Part shown: one piece after another, positions 26,748 through 35,973 of the stretch
How positions within the stretch are numbered: position 1 is the stretch's first letter
Layout: each line of letters opens with the position of its first letter
From: Streptomyces olivaceoviridis
Lineage (GTDB): Bacteria > Actinomycetota > Actinomycetes > Streptomycetales > Streptomycetaceae
NCBI RefSeq assembly: GCF_014650115.1
Contig: NZ_BMUI01000028.1
Location: 37,637-101,636 of the forward strand
DNA length: 64,000 nt
Reading direction: 5' to 3'
The notes under the pieces: model-generated
The model's input: the letters and a program-made list of their open reading frames with translations, nothing else
What the model was told of the DNA's origin: nothing
The model's database searches: none
Position numbers and translations under genes: made by a program

Positions 26748-28072
26748 CAGTAGCTCACCCCCAGGTGCTTGGCGATCCGGCGGCACTTGCCCATGGCGTC
26801 ACTCCAGGCCTTCTCCGGGTCCTTGCCGAGGACGCCGACGTTCTTGATCTCGTCGAGGATGGGCTGCGAGAGCGCCACGTCGTACGGGCTGTTGTAGGCG
26901 ACCACGATCTTCTGCGCGGCGGGGCCGAAGACGTCGGTGGTGACCTGACCGCCGAAGAAGGGGTCCGGCTCCCGCAGTTGCCTCATGTCGTACGTGGCGG
27001 GCGTGGAGGGGAACAGACCCGCATCGACGTACCCCTGGGCCTGGTTGGCGGCGTTCAGGATCCAGGTGATGATCCGGAACGCCTGCTCGGGCTCCCGGCA
27101 CGCCTTGGTGATCGACAGGAACGATCCGCCGTTGTTGGAGGGCCGGACCGGCATCTGCGCCACGCGCCACTTGCCCTTGGTCTTCGGCACCCCGCTCTTG
27201 AGGTCGTACGTCGCCCACGAGGCGCCGAGCTGGCTGGGCAGCTTGCCGTCCTGCACGGCCGACAGCTGGTCCGGTGTGCCGGTGACCAGGTCGGACACGA
27301 TCCTCCGCTGCTTGGCCTCCACGGCCAGCGCCCAGGCGTCGCGTACATGTGCCTGGTCGCCGATGAAGTGCCGGTCCTTGTCGACGTACCGCTTGCTGCC
27401 TTGCTGCACGACGTTGGTGAAGACGGACGTGATGTCGGTGAGCAGGCAGGTCCCCGGGATCCGCCTCCTCAGCTGCTCGCCGGCCGCGAAGAACTTCTCC
27501 CAGGTGTTCAGCTCCCGGGAGACGTCGTCGGGTTCGTAGGGCAGCCCCGCCTTCTGGAAGACGCTGTACTGGTACAAGTGCGCGACCGGCCCGCAGTCGA
27601 TCGGGAACCCGACCATCGTGCCGTCGTCGGCGAGACCCTGCTCCCACTTCCACGGCAGGTACCGGCTCTTGTACGTGTCGGCGCCCAAGGTCCTGAGGTC
27701 GACGAACTGGTCGGCGTCGGGCAGGTAGGACGCCATGTCCTCGCCCTTGAGGCCCGCGATGTCGGGAATGTGGGCGCGGCCGGTCATGGTGGTGAGCAGC
27801 TTCGACCGGTAGTAGCCGCCGATCTTGATGGCCTGCAGGTCGACGTGCGCTTCATACCGGGCCTTCGCCTTCCGGACGACCGTGTCGCCGAGCCCGCCGT
27901 CCCAGTACCACAGGACCATGTTCCGGCCGGTGGAACCGGTCGGGACGGCACAGCCGGACGCCAGGCCGCCGAGCGCCGTGGCGGCCGTGCCGGCCAGGCC
28001 CGCGCGCAGCAGGCCTCTACGTGAGAGCCGCACAGCTCCCACCGCCTTTCGGATCTTTTCGTGACTTCGCAT
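26747..28072 (-). CDS. Extracellular sugar-binding lipoprotein (CUT1 family, Tat signal)
   Basis: The 441-residue protein starts MRSHEKIRKAVGAVRL. It carries a combined twin-arginine and lipoprotein signal (RLSRRGLLRAG ... LASGC, lipid-anchored C41). The mature part is the two-lobe SBP_bac_1 fold (RNMVLWYWDGGLGD at its start; MVGFPIDCGPVAHLY hinge). It captures the oligosaccharide for the two permeases just downstream. The substrate is not readable from sequence, but the neighbouring galactosidase, GH4 enzyme and mannosidase suggest a galactosyl- or mannosyl-oligosaccharide. It starts 22 bp after the PfkB gene. Confidence 0.92.
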   Translation of the reverse strand: MRSHEKIRKAVGAVRLSRRGLLRAGLAGTAATALGGLASGCAVPTGSTGRNMVLWYWDGGLGDTVVRKAKARYEAHVDLQAIKIGGYYRSKLLTTMTGRAHIPDIAGLKGEDMASYLPDADQFVDLRTLGADTYKSRYLPWKWEQGLADDGTMVGFPIDCGPVAHLYQYSVFQKAGLPYEPDDVSRELNTWEKFFAAGEQLRRRIPGTCLLTDITSVFTNVVQQGSKRYVDKDRHFIGDQAHVRDAWALAVEAKQRRIVSDLVTGTPDQLSAVQDGKLPSQLGASWATYDLKSGVPKTKGKWRVAQMPVRPSNNGGSFLSITKACREPEQAFRIITWILNAANQAQGYVDAGLFPSTPATYDMRQLREPDPFFGGQVTTDVFGPAAQKIVVAYNSPYDVALSQPILDEIKNVGVLGKDPEKAWSDAMGKCRRIAKHLGVSY

Positions 28073-28094
28073 GAGCGTGGGGGTGGGGGTGGAG

Positions 28095-29117
28095 TCAGCG
28101 CTGCGGTGCGGGGGGAGTGACGGGCGCGTACCGCACCGGTGGTCCGGGGTCGGCCGGCAGCCGGTCCGCGAGGAAGCCGTAGGCGCGCCTCAGGCCGGGG
28201 TCGGTGAGCGCGCGGCGCCACCAGCGGTCGACGCCGTACCAGCCGGGTGCGGCGAGTGCGCCGCCGTGGTGCTGGACGGACAGTCCGGCGGCGAGGACGG
28301 CGAACCGCAGCCGCTCCGCCAGCGGCCAGCCGCCCAGCGAGGCGGCGACGAAGCTCGCCCCGAAGACGTCCCCGGCGCCCGTCGCGTCGAGGACGTCCAC
28401 GTCGAGGGCCGGGGCCTCCGCGTACTCGCCGGTCGTCTGGTCGACGGCCACCGCGCCGTGACCGCCGCGCGTCACCACCGCCACCGGGACCAGCTCCGCG
28501 AGGGCGCGCAGCGCGGCGGCAGCGGAGTCGGTGCGGGTGTACGCCATGGCCTCCTGCTCGTTGGGGAGGAAGGCGTGGCACAGCGCGAGCTGGTCGAGGA
28601 GGTCGCGGGACCACTGCTGGGTGGGGTCCCAGCCGACGTCCGCGTAGACGCGGGTGCCGTTCGCGGCGGCCTTCGCGATCCACTCGCGGGGCTCGGCCTC
28701 AAGGTGCACCAGGGCGGTGCGTGCCTCGGGCGGGTCGCCCATCAGGGCGTCCTGCGAGTACGGCGGCTCCTGGCCGTGGGTGACGAGGGCGCGGTCGCCG
28801 CCGTGTGCGAGGGAGACGGTGACCGGGGTGGGCCAGCCGTCCGCGGTGCGGGAGAGCGAGAGGTCGACGTCCTCCTGGTCGCGCAGGACGTCCCGGCAGT
28901 GCGCGCCGTAGAAGTCGTCGCCGAAGACCGTGGCCAGCGAGGTGCGCAGACCGAACCGGGACGCGGCCACCGCGAGGTTCGCGATCCCGCCGGGGCCGCA
29001 GCCCATGCCGGCCGTCCAGATCTCCTCGCCCGGTGTCGGCGGCTTCGCGAGCCCCGTGAGGACGAGGTCGTAGAAGAGCAGCCCGGTCAGCAGCACATCG
29101 GGCCTGTCGTCGTCCAC
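28095..29117 (-). CDS. PfkB-family sugar kinase
   Basis: The 340-residue protein starts at GTG behind GAGAGGG. The ribokinase signatures are present: the N-terminal GCGPGGIANLAVAASRFGL and the C-terminal DATGAGDVFGASF containing the catalytic Asp. It would phosphorylate a monosaccharide released by the locus' hydrolases. First gene of the leftward operon, divergent from the DeoR regulator. DeoR proteins commonly sense phosphorylated sugars, so its product could be the inducer. That link is inference. Confidence 0.9.
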   Translation of the reverse strand: MDDDRPDVLLTGLLFYDLVLTGLAKPPTPGEEIWTAGMGCGPGGIANLAVAASRFGLRTSLATVFGDDFYGAHCRDVLRDQEDVDLSLSRTADGWPTPVTVSLAHGGDRALVTHGQEPPYSQDALMGDPPEARTALVHLEAEPREWIAKAAANGTRVYADVGWDPTQQWSRDLLDQLALCHAFLPNEQEAMAYTRTDSAAAALRALAELVPVAVVTRGGHGAVAVDQTTGEYAEAPALDVDVLDATGAGDVFGASFVAASLGGWPLAERLRFAVLAAGLSVQHHGGALAAPGWYGVDRWWRRALTDPGLRRAYGFLADRLPADPGPPVRYAPVTPPAPQR

Positions 29118-29223
29118 ACGCCACCCTCTCGTCAGAACCCGTCAATTTCGATGACGGGAATCGTGCGCCGCTCGCCGAGATTGGTCAATAGTCGAGCAGA
29201 AGTGAGCATGGATTTGATTGAAG
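29118..29223. promoter_or_regulatory. Divergent promoter/operator region of the sugar locus
   Basis: The 106-bp gap between the PfkB and DeoR starts is clearly less GC-rich than its surroundings, especially 29180-29223. It contains a short direct repeat GAGCAGAA / GTGAGCAT (29194-29210) and TTTGATTGAAG just before the regulator ATG. Both operons and the DeoR binding site must lie here. I cannot place -35/-10 boxes with confidence. Confidence 0.5.
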
Positions 29224-30015
29224 ATGAAGAGTACTGTTCACGGCGTGCTGGCAGAACGACGACATCAACTCATCCTGCGGGCCCTGCGCTCGGGTGGTCC
29301 CGCCGCCGTGACCGATCTCTCCGAGCAGCTGGGCGTGAGCCCCGCGACGATCCGGCGCGACCTGGTCAAGCTGGAGGAGGACGGGCTGCTCACGCGGGTG
29401 CACGGCGGCGCGGTCGTGGAGGAGGGCGACCAGCCCTTCGCCGAGGTCGCCGAGGTGCGCGTGACCGAGAAGGACGTCATAGCGGAGCGTGCCGCGGCCA
29501 TGGTCGCCGACGGCCAGACGGTGCTGCTCGACATCGGCACCACCGCCTACCGGCTGGCCCGCCACTTGCACGGCCGCCGCCTCACGGTCATCACCAGCAA
29601 CCTGGTGGTCTACGAGGAGCTCGCCGACGACGAGGGCATCGAACTGGTGCTGCTCGGCGGCATGGTCCGGCGCGAGTACCGGTCCCTGGTCGGCTTCCTC
29701 ACCGAGGACAACCTGCGCCAGCTGCACGCCGACTGGCTGTTCCTGGGCACCAGCGGGGTCCGTCCGGGCGGACAGGTGATGGACACGACGGTCGTGGAGG
29801 TGCCGGTCAAGCGGGCCATGATCAACGCGAGCGACAAGGTCGTGCTGCTCGCCGACGCGGCCAAGTTCCCGGGTACGGGCATGGCGAAGGTATGCGATCC
29901 CGAGCACCTGGACATGGTGGTGACCAACGCTCCCATCGACCCGGCGACCCGGTCCTCCCTGGAGGAGGCCGGTGTCGAGGTGGTCATGGCAGGAGCAGGA
30001 AGGGTACGGACGTGA
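29224..30015 (+). CDS. DeoR-family transcriptional regulator
   Basis: The 263-residue protein starts MKSTVHGVLAERRHQLI; a TTG two codons earlier and a GTG at 29245 are alternatives. The N-terminal HTH contains LSEQLGVSPATIRRDLVKLE and the family-specific LLTRVHGGAV. The C-terminal sensor domain is DeoRC (VLLDIGTTAYRLA, LVLLGGMVRREYRSLVG, ADAAKFPG). It probably represses both divergent operons in the absence of a sugar phosphate. Its stop overlaps the GH4 start (GTGA), so regulator and enzyme are translationally coupled. Confidence 0.93.
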   Translation: MKSTVHGVLAERRHQLILRALRSGGPAAVTDLSEQLGVSPATIRRDLVKLEEDGLLTRVHGGAVVEEGDQPFAEVAEVRVTEKDVIAERAAAMVADGQTVLLDIGTTAYRLARHLHGRRLTVITSNLVVYEELADDEGIELVLLGGMVRREYRSLVGFLTEDNLRQLHADWLFLGTSGVRPGGQVMDTTVVEVPVKRAMINASDKVVLLADAAKFPGTGMAKVCDPEHLDMVVTNAPIDPATRSSLEEAGVEVVMAGAGRVRT

Positions 30016-31349
30016 AACTGACGATCCTGGGCGGCGGCGGATTCCGGGTGCCGCTGGTGTACGGGGCACTGCTGACGGACCGCGGCGAAGGGCGGGTGAC
30101 CGAGGTCGTCCTGCACGATCTCGACGACGGCCGACTGCGGGCGGTCGCCCGTGTGCTGGCCGAACAGGCGTCGACCGTGGACGACGCCCCGACCGTGACC
30201 GTCAGCACGTCCCTGGACGAGGCCCTGCGCGGTGCCGACTTCGTCTTCTCCGCCATCCGCGTCGGCGGCCTGGAGGGCCGCGCGAACGACGAGCGGGTCG
30301 CGCTGGACGAGGGCGTCCTCGGCCAGGAGACGGTCGGCGCGGGCGGTATCGCCTACGGTCTGCGGACGGTCCCCGTCGCCGTCGACATCGCCCAGCGGGT
30401 GGCCCGCGTCGCCCCCGACGCCTGGGTCATCAACTTCACCAACCCCGCCGGACTGGTCACCGAGGCCATGTCCCGCCACCTCGGCGACCGCGTCATCGGC
30501 ATCTGCGACTCCCCGGTCGGCCTCGGCCGCCGCATCGCCCGGGTCCTCGGTGCCGATCCGCGGGAGGCCTGGATCGACTACGTCGGCCTCAACCACCTCG
30601 GCTGGGTACGCGGCCTGCGCATCGCGGGCCGGGACGAACTCCCGCGCCTGCTCGCCGACCCCGGCCTGCTCGGCTCCTTCGAGGAGGGCAAGCTCTTCGG
30701 CGCCGACTGGCTGCGGTCCCTCGGCGCGATCCCCAACGAATACCTGCACTACTACTACTTCAACCGCGAGGCCGTCCGCGCCTACCAGCAGGCCGAGAGG
30801 ACCCGAGGCGCCTTCCTGCGCGACCAGCAGGCGCACTTCTACCAGCAGGTCAGGGACCCGGGCAGGAAGGCCCTGGACGTCTGGAACCGCACCCGCGCCG
30901 AGCGCGAGGCCACCTACATGGCCGAGAACCGCGAGACCGCGGGCGCCGGCGAACGCGACGCCGACGACCTCTCCGGCGGCTACGAGAAGGTCGCCCTCGC
31001 CCTGATGCGCGCCATCGCCCGCGACGAGCGCACCACCCTGATCCTCAACGTCCGCAACCGCTCCACCCTGTCGGTGCTCGACGGTGAGGCCGTCATCGAG
31101 GTGCCCTGCCTCGTCGACGCCAACGGCGCCCACCCGGTCGCCGTCGACCCGCTGCCCGACCACGCCACCGGGCTGGTCTGCGCGGTGAAGGCCGTCGAGC
31201 GCGAGGTGCTCGTGGCCGCCGAGTCCGGCTCCCGCGCGACGGCCGTGAAGGCGTTCGCGCTGCACCCACTGGTCGACTCGGTCAACGTCGCCCGCCGGCT
31301 GGTCGAAGGCTACACCGCGGTCCATCCCGGCCTGGCCTACCTCAGCTAG
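30012..31349 (+). CDS. GH4 NAD-dependent glycosidase (6-phospho-beta-glucosidase family)
   Basis: The 445-residue protein starts at GTG (KLTILGGGGFRVPLVYGALL), the NAD-binding Rossmann N-terminus of family GH4. The metal-binding cysteine and histidine motifs are GICDSPVG and NHLGWVRG; FTNPAG and GYEKVAL are also typical. GH4 enzymes use NAD and Mn in an oxidation-elimination mechanism, mostly on 6-phosphoglycosides. No PTS is encoded here, so the substrate may instead be non-phosphorylated or kinase-modified. It overlaps the DeoR gene by four bases and is followed 44 bp later by the mannosidase. Confidence 0.9.
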   Translation: MKLTILGGGGFRVPLVYGALLTDRGEGRVTEVVLHDLDDGRLRAVARVLAEQASTVDDAPTVTVSTSLDEALRGADFVFSAIRVGGLEGRANDERVALDEGVLGQETVGAGGIAYGLRTVPVAVDIAQRVARVAPDAWVINFTNPAGLVTEAMSRHLGDRVIGICDSPVGLGRRIARVLGADPREAWIDYVGLNHLGWVRGLRIAGRDELPRLLADPGLLGSFEEGKLFGADWLRSLGAIPNEYLHYYYFNREAVRAYQQAERTRGAFLRDQQAHFYQQVRDPGRKALDVWNRTRAEREATYMAENRETAGAGERDADDLSGGYEKVALALMRAIARDERTTLILNVRNRSTLSVLDGEAVIEVPCLVDANGAHPVAVDPLPDHATGLVCAVKAVEREVLVAAESGSRATAVKAFALHPLVDSVNVARRLVEGYTAVHPGLAYLS

Positions 31350-31393
31350 CCGGCCGTCCAGCAAGCGCTTCCAGCCCTCTTCTGGAGACCTCC

Positions 31394-34300
31394 ATGCACG
31401 ACGAACGCCGCCGGATCGAGGAGCGCGTAGAGCGCCTCCACAACCAGCGCATCAAGCCCGCGATCCACGCGGCCACCGTCCCCTTCGAGGTGGCGGCCTG
31501 GCAGGCCCCCGGGGAGCCGGTGCCCTTCGAGGAAGCCGCCGCCGCCCCGTACGAACCGTTCGCCCTGAACACCCCGTGGGGCCCGCCCTGGGGCACCACC
31601 TGGTTCCGGCTGCACGGCCGGGTGCCCGCCGAGTTCGCGGGTCGCCGCGTCGAGGCCGTCATCGACCTCGGCTTCGTGGGCGACTGGCCCGGCAACCAGG
31701 CCGAGGCCCTGGTCCACCTCACCGACGGGACCCCCCTGAAGGCGGTCAACCCGCTCAACCAGTACGTGCCGATCGCCAACCCGGCGACCGGCGGCGAGGT
31801 CATCGACTACCTGCTCGAAGCCGCCTCCAACCCCGACATCCTCGCGGGCGACTTCGCGGCCCCGACCCCGCTCGGCGACGTCCTGACGGCCGGCGACGAG
31901 CCGCTGTACACCTTCAAGCGCGCCGACATCGCCGTCCTCGACGAAGAGGTCTGGCACCTCGACCTGGACCTGCTGGTGCTCCGAGAGCTGATGCTGGAGC
32001 TGGGCGAGCACGACCCGCGCCGGCACGAGATCACCCACGCCCTCGACCACGCGATGGACCTGCTCGACCTGGACGACGTCTCCGGCTCGGCGCCCGCCGT
32101 CCGCGAGGCCCTGAAGCCGGTGCTGTCGAAGCCGGCGCACGCGAGCGCCCACCGCGTCTCCGGCGTGGGCCACGCACACATCGACTCGGCCTGGCTGTGG
32201 CCGATCCGCGAGACCAAGCGCAAGACCTCCCGGACCTTCTCCAACGTGACCTCGCTGGCGGACGAGTACGAGGAGTTCGTCTTCGCCTGCTCACAGGCCC
32301 AGCAGTACGAGTGGGTGCGCGACAACTACCCGCGCGTGTGGGCCCGCATCCAGGAGTCGGTCAAGAAGGGCCAGTGGGCGCCGGTCGGCGGCATGTGGGT
32401 GGAGGCCGACGGCAACCTGCCCGGCGGCGAGGCCGTCGCCCGCCAGTTCGTGCACGGCAAGCGGTTCTTCATCGAGCACTTCGGCGTGGAGACCAAGGGC
32501 GTCTGGCTGCCCGACTCCTTCGGCTACAACGCGGCCTACCCGCAGCTCGCCAAGCTGGCCGGCAACGAGTGGTTCCTCACCCAGAAGATCTCCTGGAACC
32601 AGACCAACAAGTTCCCCCACCACACCTTCTGGTGGGAGGGCATCGACGGCACCCGCATCTTCACCCACTTCCCGCCGGTCGACACCTACAACGCCTGCTT
32701 CAGCGGCGAGGAGATGTCCCGCGCGGTCCGCAACTACGCCGAGAAGGGCGCCGCGACCCGGTCGCTGGCCCCGTTCGGCTGGGGCGACGGCGGTGGCGGG
32801 CCCACCCGCGAGATCATGGAGCGGGCCCGGCGCCTGAGGAACCTGGAGGGCTCCCCGCGGGTCGAGATCGAGCACCCGGACGCCTTCTTCGCCAAGGCCC
32901 GTGCCGAGTACGAGGACGCGCCGGTCTGGGTCGGCGAACTCTACCTGGAGCTGCACCGCGCCACCTACACCTCCCAGGCCCGCACCAAGCAGGGCAACCG
33001 GCGCAGCGAACACAAGTTGCGCGAGGCCGAGTTGTGGGCCACGACGGCCGCCCTGCACGCGCCCGGCTACCGGTACCCGCACGAGCAGCTCGACCGGCTC
33101 TGGAAGACCGTCCTGCTCCACCAGTTCCACGACATCCTGCCGGGCTCCTCGATCGCCTGGGTGCACCGCGAGGCCGAGGCCGAATACGCGCGTGTCGCCG
33201 AGGAACTGGAGGCGCTGACCGCCGAGGCGATCGCCGCGCCGGGCACCGGCACCGCCCGGGTCTTCAACACCAGCCCCTACGCCCGCGCCGAGGTCGTCCG
33301 CGACGGCGCGGGTGCGCCGGTGTACGTCGAGGTCCCGGCGGGCGGCAGCGCGCCCCTGACCGGCGGCGCCAGGACTCCGCAGCTGGTGACGGTCGACGGC
33401 CGGGTCATCGACAACGGCCTGGTGCGCGTACGGATCGCGGACGACGGCACCCTGTCCTCCGTGTACGACCTGCGGGCGAACCGCGAGGTCCTCGCCGGCC
33501 AGGGCAACCTCCTGCGCCTGCACACCGACCTCCCGAACTACTGGGACGCCTGGGACGTCGACAAGCACTACAGGAACCGCTACACGGACCTGCTGGACCC
33601 CTCGGAGATCACGGTCGTCGAGCAGGACCCGCTCCTTGGCGCGATCCGGGTCAGCCGCTCCTTCGGCAACGGCTCGACGGTCACCCAGACGATCACGCTC
33701 CGGGCCGGCAGCCCCCGGATCGACTTCGAGACGGACATCGACTGGCACGAGGCCGAGAAGTTCCTCAAGGCCGGCTTCCCGGTGGACATCCGCGCCCCGC
33801 ACTCCTCCGCCGAGATCCAGTTCGGCCACGTCCAACGGCCCACCCACACCAACACCAGCTGGGAGGCGGCCCGCTTCGAGGTCTCCGGCCACCGCTGGCT
33901 GCACATCGCGGAGCCCGGCTACGGCGTCGCCGTCATCAACGACTCGACGTACGGCCACGACGTCTCCCGCACGGTCCGCGAGGACGGCGGTACGACCACC
34001 ACGGTCCGCCTCTCCCTGGTCCGCGCCCCGCGCATCCCGGACCCCGGGGCCGACCAGGGCCGGCACCGCCTGACCTACTCCCTCCTGCCCGGCGCGAGCA
34101 TCGCGGACGCGGTCGCCGAGGGCTACGCCCTCAACCTGCCGCTGCGGGTCGCCGAGGCGGCGGGCGAGCCGCAGCCCGTGGTCTCGGTGGACGGCGAGGG
34201 AGTGACCGTCGAGGCGGTCAAGCTCGCCGACGACTCCTCCGGCGATGTCGTGGTCCGCCTCTACGAGTCCCGCGGCGGGCGCGCCCAGGGCCTCCTGCGC

Positions 34301-34438
34301 ACCGGCTTCCCCCTCGCCGCCGCCCAGGTCACCGACCTGCTTGAGCGCCCCCTGGAGGACGCCGCCACCGACGGCGACACCGTGCCCGTCGAGCTGCGCC
34401 CCTTCCAGATCCTCACCCTCCGCCTGCGCAGGAGCTGA
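31394..34438 (+). CDS. GH38 alpha-mannosidase
   Basis: The 1014-residue enzyme starts MHDERRRIEERVERLH behind GGAG. The domain order is an N-terminal helical/beta region, the GH38 catalytic barrel from about residue 255, and the C-terminal beta domains. GVGHAHIDSAWLWPIRETK holds the zinc ligands, and the nucleophile Asp lies in GGMWVEADGNLPGGE. GVWLPDSFGYN and the HQFHDILPGSSI helix are also diagnostic. There is no signal peptide, so imported mannosides are its likely substrates. It follows the GH4 gene and precedes a 53-residue protein by 3 bp. Confidence 0.94.
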   Translation: MHDERRRIEERVERLHNQRIKPAIHAATVPFEVAAWQAPGEPVPFEEAAAAPYEPFALNTPWGPPWGTTWFRLHGRVPAEFAGRRVEAVIDLGFVGDWPGNQAEALVHLTDGTPLKAVNPLNQYVPIANPATGGEVIDYLLEAASNPDILAGDFAAPTPLGDVLTAGDEPLYTFKRADIAVLDEEVWHLDLDLLVLRELMLELGEHDPRRHEITHALDHAMDLLDLDDVSGSAPAVREALKPVLSKPAHASAHRVSGVGHAHIDSAWLWPIRETKRKTSRTFSNVTSLADEYEEFVFACSQAQQYEWVRDNYPRVWARIQESVKKGQWAPVGGMWVEADGNLPGGEAVARQFVHGKRFFIEHFGVETKGVWLPDSFGYNAAYPQLAKLAGNEWFLTQKISWNQTNKFPHHTFWWEGIDGTRIFTHFPPVDTYNACFSGEEMSRAVRNYAEKGAATRSLAPFGWGDGGGGPTREIMERARRLRNLEGSPRVEIEHPDAFFAKARAEYEDAPVWVGELYLELHRATYTSQARTKQGNRRSEHKLREAELWATTAALHAPGYRYPHEQLDRLWKTVLLHQFHDILPGSSIAWVHREAEAEYARVAEELEALTAEAIAAPGTGTARVFNTSPYARAEVVRDGAGAPVYVEVPAGGSAPLTGGARTPQLVTVDGRVIDNGLVRVRIADDGTLSSVYDLRANREVLAGQGNLLRLHTDLPNYWDAWDVDKHYRNRYTDLLDPSEITVVEQDPLLGAIRVSRSFGNGSTVTQTITLRAGSPRIDFETDIDWHEAEKFLKAGFPVDIRAPHSSAEIQFGHVQRPTHTNTSWEAARFEVSGHRWLHIAEPGYGVAVINDSTYGHDVSRTVREDGGTTTTVRLSLVRAPRIPDPGADQGRHRLTYSLLPGASIADAVAEGYALNLPLRVAEAAGEPQPVVSVDGEGVTVEAVKLADDSSGDVVVRLYESRGGRAQGLLRTGFPLAAAQVTDLLERPLEDAATDGDTVPVELRPFQILTLRLRRS

Positions 34439-34441
34439 CCG

Positions 34442-34603
34442 ATGACCGAACTCCGCCACCGGGTGATCGGCGGACTCCACGAGGCGGTCGGGGTGCTGTG
34501 GATCGACCCGCCGGCTGAGTCCGACCTCGACCCGCACGCCACCGTCCTCGCCGTCGAACTGGACGGCGAACTGAAGCTGTACCGGGGGTCCGGCCGGTTC
34601 TGA
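34442..34603 (+). CDS. 53-residue small protein at the end of the mannosidase operon
   Basis: An ATG three bases after the mannosidase stop opens 53 codons beginning MTELRHRVIGGLHEAV and ending LKLYRGSGRF. The frame is clean and codon use fits a gene (G/C in third positions). The charged, partly beta-like sequence has no membrane segment. I recognise no family. The tight spacing suggests co-translation with the mannosidase, and it may be a truncated larger gene cut off by the mobile-element debris that starts just beyond. Confidence 0.55.
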   Translation: MTELRHRVIGGLHEAVGVLWIDPPAESDLDPHATVLAVELDGELKLYRGSGRF

Positions 34604-34783
34604 CCCCGGAGATGCCTGCCTTCCGGACGACGACGCACGGGACCCTCGTGGCCTCGGGCGGCTCCGCGGGCAGCGGCGGGGCGAACAGCCCCGTCCTGTA
34701 CCCAGCCTGCGTACAGTGGGAAGTCGAAGGGCTGCGCCGCTCGGGCGCCCGGCCCTCCGACTGCCGAAGAGAGCGAAGTGGTG

Positions 34784-34836
34784 AGCGTCGGGACCCGTCC
34801 TCCCTGTTGGGAACTGGGAGGACGGGTCCCGACGCT
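34784..34836. terminator. 21-bp perfect inverted repeat, probable terminator
   Basis: Arms 34784-34804 and 34816-34836 are exact reverse complements (AGCGTCGGGACCCGTCCTCC is the start of the left arm) around an 11-nt loop. It is the first strong hairpin after the rightward sugar operon. It may be a terminator or the relic of a mobile-element end, since it lies among element scraps. Confidence 0.7.
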
Positions 34837-34867
34837 TCCCGCACCGGAGGGCCTGAGTCAGGGCCAG

Positions 34868-35012
34868 CCAGTCTGGTCGGGATCCGCGACAACCTGCTTG
34901 ATCGGATCGCCGAAGCTCGGCACGCGGGCTGGATCGGCGAGGTCGAGGGCTTGGAGATCAGCCCGGCCGGCGCCGAGGAGAAGCCGGCCCAGCTCGATCG
35001 GATGGGAGAAGG
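34868..35012 (+). pseudogene. C-terminal scrap of an integrase/recombinase-like protein
   Basis: The frame reads SLVGIRDNLLDRIAEARHAG then WIGEVEGLEISPAGAEEK and AQLDR. This resembles the C-terminal tail common in Streptomyces recombinases of the DRIAEAxxxGWLGEIEGL type. The catalytic core is absent. About 150 bp upstream a second scrap (PACVQWEVEGLRRSG) lies in the same 400-bp gap. Both point to a past insertion/deletion event downstream of the sugar operon. The family call is from recollection of such tails. Confidence 0.5.
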
Positions 35013-35681
35013 ATGCAGCCCGGACAGTACGAAGAGATGGCCGACGCGGCAGAGCTTCCGGCACGGCTGCGGAACGTCTTCTGGATCGGTGGCGGGAGCG
35101 GTGCGGGCAAGTCGACCATCGCCCGCCGACTCGCCGATCGCCACGGGTGGCGTCTCTACGCGACCGACGACGTGATGCCTGATCACGCTGGGCGGACCAC
35201 CCCCGAACAGGCCCCCCACCTGCACGAGTTCATCGCCATGGACATGGACGAGCGATGGGTGAACCGGACTCCGCAGGTCATGCTTGAGACCTTCCACTGG
35301 TATCAAGGCGAGGGCTTCGGCCTGATCATTGAAGATCTCCTTCGCCTGCCGCAGGAGCCATGCGTCATCGTCGAGGGATTCCGGCTGCTGCCGCACCTCG
35401 TGAAACCCCTGCTTGCTGTTCCTGAGCACGCCGTCTGGCTGCTTCCCACACCCGAGTTCCGCCAGGCCGCCATCCAGAGCCGGTCGCTACCAGGGGAAGG
35501 GTTCGTTTGGAAGACCAGCGATCCCGCGAAGGCCGGCCGCAACACCGCGGAACGTGACCACATGTTCACCAGGCGCCTCGCGGAGGAAACCGAGCGTCTC
35601 CACCTGCACACCATCCACGTCAACACCACGATGACGGAAGACGATCTCACGGAGCAGGTGACCACCGCGTTCGGACTCTGA
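35013..35681 (+). CDS. P-loop kinase-like ATPase
   Basis: The 222-residue product starts MQPGQYEEMADAAELP; an ATG at 35037 is an alternative because the GGAGAAGG lies very close to the first ATG. The Walker A loop is GGGSGAGKST (26-35), followed by a kinase-like lid and a hydrophobic strand ending in Glu (EPCVIVEGFRLLP). It resembles small shikimate/adenylate-kinase-like P-loop proteins with no defined substrate. No partner is visible: the upstream sequence is an integrase relic and the downstream gap is empty. Confidence 0.75.
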   Translation: MQPGQYEEMADAAELPARLRNVFWIGGGSGAGKSTIARRLADRHGWRLYATDDVMPDHAGRTTPEQAPHLHEFIAMDMDERWVNRTPQVMLETFHWYQGEGFGLIIEDLLRLPQEPCVIVEGFRLLPHLVKPLLAVPEHAVWLLPTPEFRQAAIQSRSLPGEGFVWKTSDPAKAGRNTAERDHMFTRRLAEETERLHLHTIHVNTTMTEDDLTEQVTTAFGL

Positions 35682-35973
35682 CGTCGGCGGCCCAACCCCC
35701 TGCGAGCTTCGGTTCGGAGAAGGCCCGCCGCGCCGGCTGTGCGGCAGGCCGACGCTGACTCGCCTCGACCGAGGCCGCGGGTCGGGCAAGCAGCCCAGCC
35801 GCGACCGGCGGAGGAGGGCCGGACGGGCGTGCGACTCCGCCCCGGGCACCAGAGACAGAGCCCGCGTGCACTGACGCAATGCCCTGCTGCTCCAACGGCG
35901 TTGATAATCTCGGCGCGCGCCGACCGGTGTGAACGTCGGTCGCCGGTTCCGGCCGCTCCTTCGAAGGGCTGAC

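Noticed and set aside
28071..31349. A 1092-codon frame covering the PfkB antisense, the DeoR region and the GH4 gene as one protein
   Set aside because: Only the GH4 part has family motifs, and a GTG overlapping the DeoR stop gives the normal GH4 length.
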